Shown: one piece after another, positions 17,848 through 26,771 of the stretch | Layout: each line of letters opens with the position of its first letter | How positions within the stretch are numbered: the first letter of the stretch is position 1 | Assembly: GCA_958296225.1 (NCBI GenBank) | Contig: OY282456.1 | Span: forward strand, 124,001 to 188,000 | Direction of reading: 5' to 3' | Length of the DNA: 64,000 bases | Source of the DNA: an uncultured Dehalococcoidia bacterium | GTDB lineage: Bacteria > Chloroflexota > Dehalococcoidia > Lucifugimonadales > UBA3495 | Translations under genes and position numbers: made by a program | The notes under the pieces: generated by a model | What the model saw: the letters and a program-made list of their open reading frames with translations, nothing else | What the model was told of the DNA's origin: nothing | Databases searched by the model: none

Positions 17848-19026
17848 CTAGTCGTTGTCGGCAGTGGCCACTGCCTCCGCCGCCGGCTGGTGGCCGTTGG
17901 TGCGGATGGCGAACCGCGCCACCAGGTCGCCGATGCTCTGGCGGAAACCGGAGTATTCCAGCTCGCCGTAGGGAAGCATGGCGGCGCCGGACCAACCCTG
18001 CGCGCGCATGGCGACGCCCTTCTCCTGGGCCAGCTGGCGGGTGTAATCCCAGGCCGGGTTGTCGAAAAAGTCGGTGGAAGATTCGGAGAACTTGCCCTCG
18101 CCGCTAATGCTGAACCCGACGCAGGATACCAGCGGCAGGCAGTACATACCCGTCACTGCGGTGTTGATAGGCACCGGCATCAGCGGCATAACGTGGGAGC
18201 CGCGCGCGTCGCCGCCGATGTAGTGGGCTTTGGTGTACGGCGAAATCAACTCCTCGGGAGCCGGGAAAATACCCTGGTTGCGCACCACCGCCACCGGGTC
18301 GTCCTTGCCGGTGTAGCTCCCGGCGATGTTGTGCAGCCGGGTGGCGGACACGGCGGCGGCGGTCTGGCCGCTGTAGCGCGAAACGATGCTCTCAATCGCG
18401 AACCGCTCGTTATCCCGCAGCAGCACCGTAATCCGGTAGTAATCCTCAGGCGCGTTCAGCGAGATGATGCTGTCGCCGTCGGTGTTGTCCATGTCAATGA
18501 TGTTGAAGGTAAAACCGTCGCCCAGGCGCGGCAGCATCAGGCCGGCGCAATACATGGGGTCGGCAAATCCGAGGAACATGGGCAGGTTGTAGGCCCCGGG
18601 GCCGCACTTGTCGGCGGCCAGGACAAAGAAGGACTCGGCCGGCCGCAGCGGGTTGGTTTTCACCGGGTCGTGGTCAAAGGTCACTTCGGCCACGGCGGGG
18701 CCGGCCCCCCGGATGTTGCCGGAGGGAGCGTCAACAAGCAGGTCCTGACCGGCGCCATAAAGCCCGTACTGGCGCGCGATGTCGGTAGCTTCCAAAAAGG
18801 AGTTCCAGGCGAACTGGTGCACTGCATCGTCGTTGTCACCGCGAGTGTGGGTGGTGGTGATGCAAATGTCGTCGCCGGTATGACCCACGTAAGCGTCAAT
18901 CAGCAGGCCGTCCCTGATTGCCCGTTCCGTAGCGGAGCGCACCGCGGCCATCATACGATCCGACGGCTTGGTGTGGCCGCCGATAGAACCAACATCGGCT
19001 TTGAGCACGGAAATCGTCAAATCCAT
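17848..19026 (-). CDS. Bifunctional fructose-1,6-bisphosphate aldolase/phosphatase (archaeal type V)
   Basis: A 392-residue protein matching the FBPA/P family throughout: TISVLKADVGSIGGHTKPS at the N-terminus, DAYVGHTGDDICITTTH, GAGQDLL, LAADKCGPGAYNLP and GSHVMPLMPVP. These enzymes condense triose phosphates and dephosphorylate the product, committing carbon to gluconeogenesis; they are common in Archaea and deep or thermophilic bacterial lineages. GGGAG precedes the ATG. It stands alone, converging on the aminotransferase gene. Confidence 0.92.
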   Translation of the reverse strand: MDLTISVLKADVGSIGGHTKPSDRMMAAVRSATERAIRDGLLIDAYVGHTGDDICITTTHTRGDNDDAVHQFAWNSFLEATDIARQYGLYGAGQDLLVDAPSGNIRGAGPAVAEVTFDHDPVKTNPLRPAESFFVLAADKCGPGAYNLPMFLGFADPMYCAGLMLPRLGDGFTFNIIDMDNTDGDSIISLNAPEDYYRITVLLRDNERFAIESIVSRYSGQTAAAVSATRLHNIAGSYTGKDDPVAVVRNQGIFPAPEELISPYTKAHYIGGDARGSHVMPLMPVPINTAVTGMYCLPLVSCVGFSISGEGKFSESSTDFFDNPAWDYTRQLAQEKGVAMRAQGWSGAAMLPYGELEYSGFRQSIGDLVARFAIRTNGHQPAAEAVATADND

Positions 19027-19115
19027 CTGAATTCTCCCTTGGGCGCATCAGCGGCCAGCAACGCCGACTGGTGCGGCACAATGCTGCTGGTGTTCGTCAA
19101 TTCTTCTGTACTTGC

Positions 19116-19145
19116 ACGATAGCACCGTAGCGCTTACGCTGTCAA
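19116..19145 (-). promoter_or_regulatory. Probable promoter of the FBP aldolase/phosphatase gene
   Basis: Read on the minus strand, a perfect TTGACA (19140-19145) is followed after 18 bases by TATCGT (19116-19121). The start codon is about 90 bases further on. Confidence 0.5.
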
Positions 19146-19159
19146 TTTGCCCCGGATTG

Positions 19160-19755
19160 CTGCCCGGCAATCGCATCGGGATTGAACTGCGTCCGTCATT
19201 CCCGCGCCATCCCTGTAAAAACCCGTTACCCCACTGACAGCCCGGCCCTTGCGCCAACCCGCACTCAAGTTCTATCATACCTTTGTCAGGCAATCCCGGC
19301 GGGAACCCGCGCCGTCCCCGCCGGAACCGCCGCCAGGCCAGCGGCGTCGCCGAACCTACATCCGAATAGCGAGGCGAAACGGTTTCGGGTCGGCAACGGC
19401 CCCGTCGGTTATTTCGCAGAACGGCCTCCGGTGGCAGGACTCCGTGCACTCTAAACGGGGTTGGCCATCCTGGCCCGGCGTTAGTGCCTGCGCTCCGCGC
19501 CGGACGCTGCCGGTTCCATTAGCCGGCTAATCCGGGACACGGGAAAAAGGTGAACAAAATGCTCTGCACGTAAAAACAGTGTTGGCCGTGCTCCGACACC
19601 CGCCCGAAACCGTAACGCCTGACACCCCCATCGCCAAACCGCCACTGACCGGCAACCCCAGGAGGACTGTAACGGAACAACCGCAGCGTCCCCGAACCAT
19701 CCCCAAGCTCCCGCTCCCCCCAGGGAGCGGGAATCCACTCCGCCACAACCGGGGC
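19160..19755. other. Gene-free stretch with hairpins
   Basis: This GC-rich region has no open frame with recognisable family motifs. It holds a perfect 10-bp inverted repeat with a four-base loop at 19709-19732 (TCCCGCTCCC / GGGAGCGGGA) and a half copy of the GTCATTCC repeat near 19195. It looks like decayed intergenic DNA. Confidence 0.5.
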
Positions 19756-19759
19756 AAGT

Positions 19760-19789
19760 TTGCCCAAGCTGCGATAATCCGGTTATAAT
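19760..19789 (+). promoter_or_regulatory. Probable promoter of the zinc-ribbon/TPR gene
   Basis: TTGCCC at 19760-19765 and a perfect TATAAT at 19784-19789 are separated by 18 bases. The gene starts 25-31 bases after the -10 box. Confidence 0.5.
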
Positions 19790-19819
19790 GGCCGCAACGC
19801 CAACGGATTCCCGGTGAAA

Positions 19820-20566
19820 ATGAGCTTAATCCTGCAAATACTGTCGCTGCTTTTCGTAGTGCTTTGGACTGCGCGGTTGGCCCGCAACAAAGGACGCAAC
19901 ATTTTGATGTGGGCCGGCGTCGCCGCGGTGCCGGCGCTCGGCCTTATCCCCGACTTCCCGGACTGGCTAACGGTGTTCTGTATGTTCCCAATGCTGGCGC
20001 TGGTATTTATGCCGGCGCGGCGGCCCGTTGCCAATGACGCCGCGCCGGATTCTGCCGTGTCCTGCCCCCGCTGCCAGCACTCCCACGAACCCGGCCCCAG
20101 CTTTTGCACCAATTGCGGCTGGGAGCTGACCCGCCCCTACGCCACCGCAGACGCCGCCGCCGACCCGGTGGATGCCGCGGAAGCCACCGCAGCGGCGCCT
20201 GCTGAGACGCCCGCCGAAACCACGTTGCCGCCCCCGGCGGCCGACCCCGTGCTGACCTCCCAACAGACGGCTGAAACGCCCGCCGCGCTGCCGGCCCAAC
20301 CCGCCCCCGGCGAGCCGGAACTCGCGCCGGCTTTCACCGCAACGCCCTTGCAGATTACCCGCCCGCTCACCGCCGCCGGTATGACGGAGCTGGGGTTGTC
20401 GCTCTTCAGCCAGGGCCGGGTGCGCGAGGCCGTGGACCAGTTCACAAAGGCCATTGCTCTGGACCCGAAGCACCGGGACGCCTGGGCCAACCGGGCCCGG
20501 GCGTACAGCGAGTTGGGGCTGAGCGAAAAAGCGGCGGCCGACCGGCAGCAGCTGGAAGGAATCTAA
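19820..20566 (+). CDS. Membrane protein with zinc ribbon and TPR motif
   Basis: About 248 residues. Two hydrophobic segments occupy residues 1-65 (LILQILSLLFVVLW and LTVFCMFPMLALVFM). A zinc ribbon follows (CPRCQHSHEPGPSFCTNCGW), then about 90 Ala/Pro/Thr-rich residues as a linker, and a C-terminal tetratricopeptide unit (SLFSQGRVREAVDQFTKAIA plus DAWANRARAYSELG). It is probably a membrane-anchored scaffold exposing the ribbon and TPR on the same side. Start may instead be GTG 19814. Specific function unknown. Confidence 0.7.
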   Translation: MSLILQILSLLFVVLWTARLARNKGRNILMWAGVAAVPALGLIPDFPDWLTVFCMFPMLALVFMPARRPVANDAAPDSAVSCPRCQHSHEPGPSFCTNCGWELTRPYATADAAADPVDAAEATAAAPAETPAETTLPPPAADPVLTSQQTAETPAALPAQPAPGEPELAPAFTATPLQITRPLTAAGMTELGLSLFSQGRVREAVDQFTKAIALDPKHRDAWANRARAYSELGLSEKAAADRQQLEGI

Positions 20567-20578
20567 CCGCCCGGCAGT

Positions 20579-21352
20579 TCACACCGCCATGATGTGGTAG
20601 CCGGCATCCACCGGCAGAACCGCGCCGGTCACCCCGCTGGACAGGTCACTGCACAGGAACAGCGCGGTTTTGGCCACTTCATCCGCGGTGATATTCCGTC
20701 CCAGGGGCGCTTTCTCCGCATGAGTGCGCCTCATATCGAGAAAACCGCTGATGCCGCGCGCCGCCAGCGTATCCACCGGCCCGGCCGAGATGGCGTTGAC
20801 GCGGATGTTGTCGCCGCCGTACTCGTGGGCCAGCTGGCGCACCTCCTGCTCCAGCGCCGCCTTGGCGGTGCCCATAACGTTGTATCCGGGATAAACGCGG
20901 CTGGAGGCGTGAAAAGTCATTGCGACGACGCTGCCGCCGGAGGTCATCAGCGGGGCCGCGTGCCGCACCATGGGCAGCAGCGTAAAGGCGCTAATCTCCA
21001 GAGCCAGGCGAAAACCGTCGCGCCCGGTGTCGGCCAGCCGGCCCGCCAAATCCTCGCGGTTGGCGAAGGCGATGCTGTGTACCAGGATTGACAGCGACCC
21101 CATTTCCGCCTGCAAACCCGCAAACACCGCCTGGATTTGTTCATCATCGGCGGCGTCGCAGGGCAGGATAATCGCATTGTCCAGGGTATCGGCGAGGCGG
21201 GCCACCCGGCTTTTGAGCCGGTCGTTCTGGTAAGTCAGCGCAATGCGCGCCCCGGCGTCGCCCAGCATCCGCGCAATGGCCCAGGCTATGCTGCGGTCGT
21301 TAGCCACGCCAAAGATGACCGCATTCCGCCCCGTCAGGTCAATCGGATACAA
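20579..21352 (-). CDS. fabI: Enoyl-[acyl-carrier-protein] reductase (NADH), FabI type
   Basis: A 257-residue short-chain-dehydrogenase-like enzyme that performs the last reduction of fatty acid elongation. The cofactor segment reads GVANDRSIAWAIA, and the active site is Tyr157-x6-Lys164 (YNVMGTAK). The position of E. coli FabI Tyr146 is Phe147 here (MTFHAS), as in the mycobacterial InhA. The C-terminus SSGVTGAVLPVDAGYHIM is standard. The start is TTG at 21350-21352 behind a GGAGG-like site. Confidence 0.88.
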   Translation of the reverse strand: MYPIDLTGRNAVIFGVANDRSIAWAIARMLGDAGARIALTYQNDRLKSRVARLADTLDNAIILPCDAADDEQIQAVFAGLQAEMGSLSILVHSIAFANREDLAGRLADTGRDGFRLALEISAFTLLPMVRHAAPLMTSGGSVVAMTFHASSRVYPGYNVMGTAKAALEQEVRQLAHEYGGDNIRVNAISAGPVDTLAARGISGFLDMRRTHAEKAPLGRNITADEVAKTALFLCSDLSSGVTGAVLPVDAGYHIMAV

Positions 21353-21371
21353 TGCCCTGCTCCTCCATAAC

Positions 21372-21440
21372 TGTCATTCCGCCGAACGTCGGAATCCCAA
21401 AATCTGGTCAGCCCTATCCCGCATATCCCGTGCATCGATG
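21372..21440. repeat. Composite REP-like repeat
   Basis: TGTCATTCC and GGAATCC pair around a short loop (21372-21398), followed by an oligo-periodic CCTATCCCGCATATCCCGTGC tract. The same two-part order occurs at 38823-38899. It lies in the gap upstream of fabI. Confidence 0.5.
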
Positions 21441-21452
21441 CAAAGAATTCAA

Positions 21453-22439
21453 TCAGTCGCGGAAATCGGGCGCAACCTGTTCCAGGAAGGTCTGCATCTG
21501 CTCTTCTTGCCGATAGCTGGCAAAGCGCACCACAATCTGGTCGGCCCCGGCCTCGGCGTAAGCGTGGATGCGTTCCCGCACCCGCTCGGCGTCTCCAAAC
21601 GGCCCCCAGCGGTCGCCCCAGATGTTGGCTCCATAGTAGCCGAGCAGCCAATCCTCAGCCTCGGCCTCGCCTCTGGCCACGTTTTCGTCAAGGTTCACGG
21701 TAAGGTACATCACGGACGACATCTCATCGGGATTGCGTCCATACTCCGCGCAGTAGTCCAGGACGGTTGCCGTGAGCTCGGTGAACTCGTCTGGCGTGGC
21801 CGATATGGAAATTGCGCCATCCGCCAGACGCGCCGCCCGTCGGGCTTGCCGCTCCCGCTGCGCCCCCTGCCCGTCGCCTCGACCGTGCCAATGGACGCCG
21901 AGATAGACGGGCACGCCGCCGGTTTGTACCGGGGTGGGTTCCATAATTACGTCGTCCAGCTGGAAATGCCGGCCGTCAAAAGTAAAAGGCTGGCCGGCGC
22001 CAAGACCCTTCAATACTTGCAGCATCTCTTCAAGCCGGGTAGCGCGGGTGCGCCGGTTGACGCCGGCGTTGCGCCACTCTGCCTGCTGCATCGCGTTGAA
22101 CGCGCCGCCCACCCCGACGCCCAGTTGCAGGCGGCCCCCGGAAATAAGGTCAACCGTGCCGACCATCTGGGCCAGCAGGACGGGGTGCCGCAGGGCCATC
22201 AGCATCACGGCGGTGCCCAGCCTGACGCGGCTAGTGCGGGCGGCGATGGCCGCCAGGGTAGTCATCGCTTCCAGGCGGGGTTTGGCCGTCAGGCTGTCGC
22301 CCACCCAAACCGAGTGGATGCCGGCTTCTTCCGCCCACGTTGCCAGCCGGAGGACTGATTCGGCATCGGCCGGCTTGCGGTCGGCCAGCAGCAAACCGCG
22401 GGTGGGGAGCAGGCAGCCCAGTTGCGCTTTCGCCGCCAT
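21453..22439 (-). CDS. LLM-class F420-dependent oxidoreductase
   Basis: A 328-residue luciferase-like TIM-barrel protein. Typical features are the N-terminal EEAGIHSVWVGDS, the strand TSRVRLGTAVMLMALRHPVLLAQ, and DLISGGRLQLGVGVGG, where F420-specific members bind the deazaflavin. It begins directly after the cofC stop (one-base spacing) in the F420 operon, which supports F420 over FMN as cofactor. The substrate is unknown. Confidence 0.85.
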   Translation of the reverse strand: MAAKAQLGCLLPTRGLLLADRKPADAESVLRLATWAEEAGIHSVWVGDSLTAKPRLEAMTTLAAIAARTSRVRLGTAVMLMALRHPVLLAQMVGTVDLISGGRLQLGVGVGGAFNAMQQAEWRNAGVNRRTRATRLEEMLQVLKGLGAGQPFTFDGRHFQLDDVIMEPTPVQTGGVPVYLGVHWHGRGDGQGAQRERQARRAARLADGAISISATPDEFTELTATVLDYCAEYGRNPDEMSSVMYLTVNLDENVARGEAEAEDWLLGYYGANIWGDRWGPFGDAERVRERIHAYAEAGADQIVVRFASYRQEEQMQTFLEQVAPDFRD

Positions 22440-23129
22440 TTACGGTAACCGACTCAAACCGGCCATATTGACGGTCGGTTTACGCCCCAGCAGTCTTTCC
22501 AGAAGGCCGGGTTCCATGTGTTCGTATTCTTCCAGGTCCGAGCCGTCGTCCAGGTCGAAACCCATGCCCTGGCTGTAATAAAAGGCCACCGATACCCCCA
22601 TTCGAGCTGCGGTTGCAACGTGCTTGCGGAAACTGTTGTTGCCCAGTTCGGGACGGAAGTACGGTATCAAATCGTAGGGCACCAGAATGGCGTTGGTGCC
22701 GCCGTCCCGACGGGCTGGCGAGAGGGTAACGTTATGCTGATGCTCCGCGCTGCGGATTAGCTGGTGAATGTCGCCGGGCTTGATAAACGGCAAGTCGCCG
22801 GGCAAATACAGGGCCGAGACCTCGCGCAGCCGGGCATTTTCAAAGGAGCGGGTGAGCGTGTCGTTGAGGTTTCGGCCCAAGTCCTCCATCCAGGTTGCGC
22901 CCAGAGTGCGCGCGAGATTGCGGATGCGGTCGTCGCCGCCGACCACCCAGAAGGGGTCCGCCCCGGCGCCCCGGACGGCCAGGAGCACCCGGCGCAGCAT
23001 CCCCATGGTCAAATCGGCCCGTTCCTGCGCGTCCATTACCCGGGATAACCTGGTCTTGCACTCTGCCAGCGGTTTCATGGGAATCACTGGCACTATGGTA
23101 GGGTTGCTTTGGTTGGCTGGGTTCATCAT
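22440..23129 (-). CDS. cofC: 2-phospho-L-lactate (or phosphoenolpyruvate) guanylyltransferase
   Basis: A 229-residue nucleotidyltransferase that activates phospholactate or PEP with GTP for F420 synthesis. IPMKPLAECKTRLS matches the nucleotide-binding N-terminus, ALYLPGDLPFI holds the metal-binding Asp, and DGGTNAIL plus GNNSFRKHV are CofC hallmarks. Its start overlaps the cofD stop (ATGA). Whether it uses phospholactate or PEP cannot be told from sequence here. Confidence 0.88.
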   Translation of the reverse strand: MMNPANQSNPTIVPVIPMKPLAECKTRLSRVMDAQERADLTMGMLRRVLLAVRGAGADPFWVVGGDDRIRNLARTLGATWMEDLGRNLNDTLTRSFENARLREVSALYLPGDLPFIKPGDIHQLIRSAEHQHNVTLSPARRDGGTNAILVPYDLIPYFRPELGNNSFRKHVATAARMGVSVAFYYSQGMGFDLDDGSDLEEYEHMEPGLLERLLGRKPTVNMAGLSRLP

Positions 23130-24091
23130 TGGGCTGTGGTCTCCGCTCGGGCGGCCAACTGTAACACTTGCCGCGCCAGCGCAATTTTGTCGTTATCCGT
23201 GTGCATTATAGTTCCCATCACGGCCGGCTCCATTCCTTCTGCCGCCACCGCCGCAGCGAGGTCGGCGTCCCGGGTGTCCAGCGCCAGAACGTCGCAAATG
23301 CCCCGGTATTCCCGGGCGACGCCCACCGCCGAAACCTCCGCGCCCAACTCCGCCATAATTTTGCCCGCCGGCCCGCGCACTGCGGCCCCGCCGACGATGG
23401 GGCTGACGGCGATTTTGCGGACGTGACGGCTGCCCATGGCATCGCGCACGCCGGGGATGGCCAGGATCGGCGCCACGCTCAGGAAAGGGTTGGAGGGGCA
23501 AATCACGATGGCATGGGCATCTTGCAGCGCGGCGGCGAATCCGGGCGACGGGCGGGCATCCTCAGCCCCGGCGTACCGGATTGCGCGCACTGCCGGTTCC
23601 GCGCGCTGCCTGACGAAATACTCCTGCATTGCCAGGGCGCCGGCGTCGGTGTCAAGCACGGTGCGGACGGGCTGGTCGCTCATGGGAACTATGGAGTGCC
23701 GGATGCCGAGGTTGGCGGTCAATTGGGCGGTAACTTCGGATAGGGTTGCGCCTTTGCGGAGAAGGTCGGTGCGGCGGATGTGCATGGCAAAATCGCGGTC
23801 GCCGAGGTTGAACCAGGTTTCCACGCCCAGGCGCCGGAGCATATCCAGCGTTCCAAATGAATCGCCGTCAATTCCCCAGCCGGTTTCGGGATTATACAGG
23901 CCCGACAAAGTATAGGTCATCGTGTCCAGGTCCGGGGAAACGTGCAGTCCGTGGAACTGCTCGTCGTCGCCCGTGTTGACCACAATCACCAGACGTTCCG
24001 GCGGCAGGATTTTCGCCAATCCCAACGCCAGCTTGGCCCCGCCGACGCCGCCGGCCAGGGCCAGTATCAGACCTTGCGTTGATTTGCCCAC
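23126..24091 (-). CDS. cofD: LPPG:FO 2-phospho-L-lactate transferase
   Basis: This 321-residue enzyme transfers the activated phospholactyl moiety onto FO, giving F420-0. The N-terminus LALAGGVGGAKLALGLA, NTGDDEQFHGLHVSPDLDT and ICPSNPFLSVAPILA are diagnostic of the CofD/FbiA family. It lies four bases after cofH and overlaps cofC, in one minus-strand operon. The gamma-glutamyl ligase (cofE/fbiB) is not in the window. Confidence 0.92.
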   Translation of the reverse strand: MGKSTQGLILALAGGVGGAKLALGLAKILPPERLVIVVNTGDDEQFHGLHVSPDLDTMTYTLSGLYNPETGWGIDGDSFGTLDMLRRLGVETWFNLGDRDFAMHIRRTDLLRKGATLSEVTAQLTANLGIRHSIVPMSDQPVRTVLDTDAGALAMQEYFVRQRAEPAVRAIRYAGAEDARPSPGFAAALQDAHAIVICPSNPFLSVAPILAIPGVRDAMGSRHVRKIAVSPIVGGAAVRGPAGKIMAELGAEVSAVGVAREYRGICDVLALDTRDADLAAAVAAEGMEPAVMGTIMHTDNDKIALARQVLQLAARAETTAQ

Positions 24092-24094
24092 CTG

Positions 24095-25414
24095 CTACGC
24101 CGGCCGCTCGGCCCCGGCCCGTTCCCGCTGGGCGCGGGGATGCTCGAAACGGTAGGATTCCATCTGAACCAGTTTGTTGTAAGAGCCGAAAATCTCTTCC
24201 ACGTTTTCGCCCACCAAATCCAGCGGGTCCAAAACCGCGTCCTCTTCGCTGTAGATGCGGCGCAGGCCGTAGGTAGTGTAGCGTTCCGCCGGAGTGCGGC
24301 CAGCCTCGCGAATCATCCCCCGGAACTCCGACGGACGCATCAACTGCCCGTGCATGGCGCCGGCGGAGGTGGAGATGCTTTCGTTGATGAGGGTGCCGCC
24401 CAGGTCGTTGACGCCGGCGGTGAGCAGCAATTGGGACATCCGGTTGCCCTCTTTCACCCAGGACGCCTGGATGTTGGGAATCCAGTTGTTCAGCATGATG
24501 CGGGCGATGGCGTGTACCTTCACCACGTCCATACCCGACGGGCCGGAGCGCACGCCTTCCACCGTCCCCCGCAGATACATAGGGGCCTCCGAGTTGACGA
24601 AACTCAGGGGAACGAACTCCGTGAAGCCGCCGGTGCTTTGCTGAATATCCCGCAGCAGCGCGATGTGCCGCACAATCTGCGCGTTGGTCTCTTTATGGCC
24701 GAACATTACCGTTGAGGTGGTAGGGATGCCCAGGTCGTGAGCCGTGGTGATTACTTCAATCCACTGGTCAACGGTGATGCGGCCCGGCGAGATGATGTCG
24801 CGCAGTTCCTGGTCCAGCACTTCGGCGGAGGTTCCGGGCAGGCTGCCCACGCCGGCGTCCTTCAACCCTTGCAGGTATTCCCGGATGCTGCACCTGGAAC
24901 GAATAGAACCGTACAGCACCTCTTCGGGCGAAAACCCGTGGACGTGCATATCGGGCAGCTCTTCCTTGATGGCTTCGCACAGGCGTATGTAAAGGTCGCC
25001 CTCCATCTGGGGCGGCAGGCCGGCCTGGACGCAGACCTCGGTAGCGCCGTAGTCCTGGGCTTCCTTCGCCCGGCGGATAATTTCGTTGACCGGCAGGAAG
25101 TAACCTTCCTCTTCCCGGAAATCCCGGCTGAACGCGCAGAACCCGCACCGTTTGATGCAAACGTTGGTGAAGTTGATATTCCGGTTGACTACGTAAGTGA
25201 CCAGGTCGCCTACCGCGCGACGGCGCAGTTCGTCGGCCACCATCATGGTGGCGGTGAACTCCGCGCCGGAACTGGCGAACAGCAAATCCGCGTCAGCTGC
25301 GGTGATGTCCTCGCCGGCCAGCGCGCGGTTCAGCGCCGACGCCACCGCCGGTTGCAGGCTGCCCACCAGCGCCGTCAGCGTTGACGGGGTGTCGTTGTCA
25401 ATCATTTCGGGCAT
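24095..25414 (-). CDS. cofH: FO synthase subunit 2 (5-amino-6-(D-ribitylamino)uracil--tyrosine transferase)
   Basis: A 439-residue radical SAM enzyme. The iron-sulfur motif is Cys86-x3-Cys90-x2-Cys93 (CIKRCGFC). EVCVQAGLPPQMEGD and MHVHGFSPEEV are typical of CofH. With CofG it builds the deazaflavin FO from tyrosine and the riboflavin precursor. It overlaps cofG by 17 bases. In Actinobacteria the two are fused as FbiC; here they are separate. Confidence 0.93.
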   Translation of the reverse strand: MPEMIDNDTPSTLTALVGSLQPAVASALNRALAGEDITAADADLLFASSGAEFTATMMVADELRRRAVGDLVTYVVNRNINFTNVCIKRCGFCAFSRDFREEEGYFLPVNEIIRRAKEAQDYGATEVCVQAGLPPQMEGDLYIRLCEAIKEELPDMHVHGFSPEEVLYGSIRSRCSIREYLQGLKDAGVGSLPGTSAEVLDQELRDIISPGRITVDQWIEVITTAHDLGIPTTSTVMFGHKETNAQIVRHIALLRDIQQSTGGFTEFVPLSFVNSEAPMYLRGTVEGVRSGPSGMDVVKVHAIARIMLNNWIPNIQASWVKEGNRMSQLLLTAGVNDLGGTLINESISTSAGAMHGQLMRPSEFRGMIREAGRTPAERYTTYGLRRIYSEEDAVLDPLDLVGENVEEIFGSYNKLVQMESYRFEHPRAQRERAGAERPA

Positions 25415-26618
25415 AGCGTTGGATTCCCCCTTTCACGTATCCATCCGGGTCGGTCAGACGCAATAGCTTTGCTCTCAGGTCCGGCGGCAGCGGCCACTCG
25501 GACCCATTCTTGAAATACTCCGGGTACACCGGCAGCCGGGGGCGCAGTTGGTAGCCGGCCGCCGCCGTGCGCCGCTCCAGCTCCACCAGCTGCGGCCAGG
25601 GCGCTTCCGGGTTCACGTAATCAATAGTCAACGGCGACACGCCGCCCCAGTCGTTGATGCCGGCGTGGATATAACGCTCGTAGTTCTCGCTGAGGTTGGG
25701 CGGCACCTGAATGTTGACCCTTTCGCCCATAATCAGCCGCGCTACGGCGGTCGTCCACATCAGTTCGTCCGCCGTCGCGTCGGGAACGCCGGCCATGGGA
25801 GTATCGGCTTTGGCGCGGAAATTCTGCACGATGACTTCCTGAATGTGCCCATAGCGTCGGTGCATCCGCCGGATGGCCAGCAGGGATTCCACGCGCTCCG
25901 TCTGGGTTTCGCCAATGCCGATGAGAATTCCGGTGGTGAACGGTATCCCCAACTCGCCGGCCAGTTCCATAGTGCGCAGCCGCACTCTGGGCCGTTTGCT
26001 GGGCGCGAATTCGTGGGGGCCGCCGGGTTCGTACAGTCGTGGGCTGGAGCTTTCCAGCATTATCCCCACGGACGGGTTGGTGGGCTGCAAAGCTGCCAGT
26101 TCCCGGCGGCTCATAGTTCCGGGGTTGCCGTGAGGCAGCAACTCCGTCTGCCGGAATACCATCCGGCACACGGCGGCCAGATATTCCAGGGTAGTCCGGT
26201 AGCCGCGTTCCGCCAGCCAACCGCCAGCCTCGGGATACCGTTGTTCGGGACGTTCGCCCAGGGTGAACAGCGCCTCGGTGCAGCCCAGCTTTTCGCCGGC
26301 TTTGGCGACGGCCAGCGCCGCATCAGCCGACAGGTATAGATTTTCCGTCTCCACCGGGGATTGGCGGAAGGTGCAGTAGCCGCAAAAGTCGCGGCACAGC
26401 CGGGTCAGCGGGATGAATACCTTGGGGGAGAAAGTGATGACGCGCCCTTTACCACGGTCGCGCAATTCGGACGCGGCGGCGCATAAGTCCGCTAGCGCGC
26501 CGTCGTCAAGTTCGACCAGACGGAGAGCATCGCGGTCCGACAAATCGGCCCCGGCTGCAAGCCGGTCTAACTGAGGCAATGGCGAATTAGCCGCGCCGGT
26601 GGCAACTGAGGAGGTCAC
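25398..26618 (-). CDS. cofG: FO synthase subunit 1 (7,8-didemethyl-8-hydroxy-5-deazariboflavin synthase)
   Basis: A 406-residue radical SAM protein with Cys75-x3-Cys79-x2-Cys82 (CRDFCGYC), FTLGERPEQRY, LLPHGNPGTMS and GILIGIGET. The start is GTG at 26616-26618 behind AGGGA. It is the first gene of cofG-cofH-cofD-cofC-LLM and has a good promoter upstream. Confidence 0.93.
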   Translation of the reverse strand: MTSSVATGAANSPLPQLDRLAAGADLSDRDALRLVELDDGALADLCAAASELRDRGKGRVITFSPKVFIPLTRLCRDFCGYCTFRQSPVETENLYLSADAALAVAKAGEKLGCTEALFTLGERPEQRYPEAGGWLAERGYRTTLEYLAAVCRMVFRQTELLPHGNPGTMSRRELAALQPTNPSVGIMLESSSPRLYEPGGPHEFAPSKRPRVRLRTMELAGELGIPFTTGILIGIGETQTERVESLLAIRRMHRRYGHIQEVIVQNFRAKADTPMAGVPDATADELMWTTAVARLIMGERVNIQVPPNLSENYERYIHAGINDWGGVSPLTIDYVNPEAPWPQLVELERRTAAAGYQLRPRLPVYPEYFKNGSEWPLPPDLRAKLLRLTDPDGYVKGGIQRYARND

Positions 26619-26655
26619 GTCAATCTTTCCCTAGCGAGAGGCACAAACTCCGCCT

Positions 26656-26684
26656 ATTGTAAGCAGGCGGTGGTCAGGATTCAA
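26656..26684 (-). promoter_or_regulatory. Probable promoter of the F420 operon
   Basis: On the minus strand TTGAAT (26679-26684) is followed after 17 bases by TACAAT (26656-26661), about 38 bases before the cofG start codon. Confidence 0.55.
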
Positions 26685-26771
26685 GGCGAAATCTTGCTGT
26701 GCGGAACGAGTGTCAAATTTTATGTAAATTACGAACGTGAAATCGCCCCAATGGCAGGGACGTTATGCAAA

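Noticed and set aside
19519..19767. Overlapping minus-strand frames in the 19.5 kb gap
   Set aside because: Three frames are open at once in GC-rich DNA, none has family motifs or a ribosome binding site.
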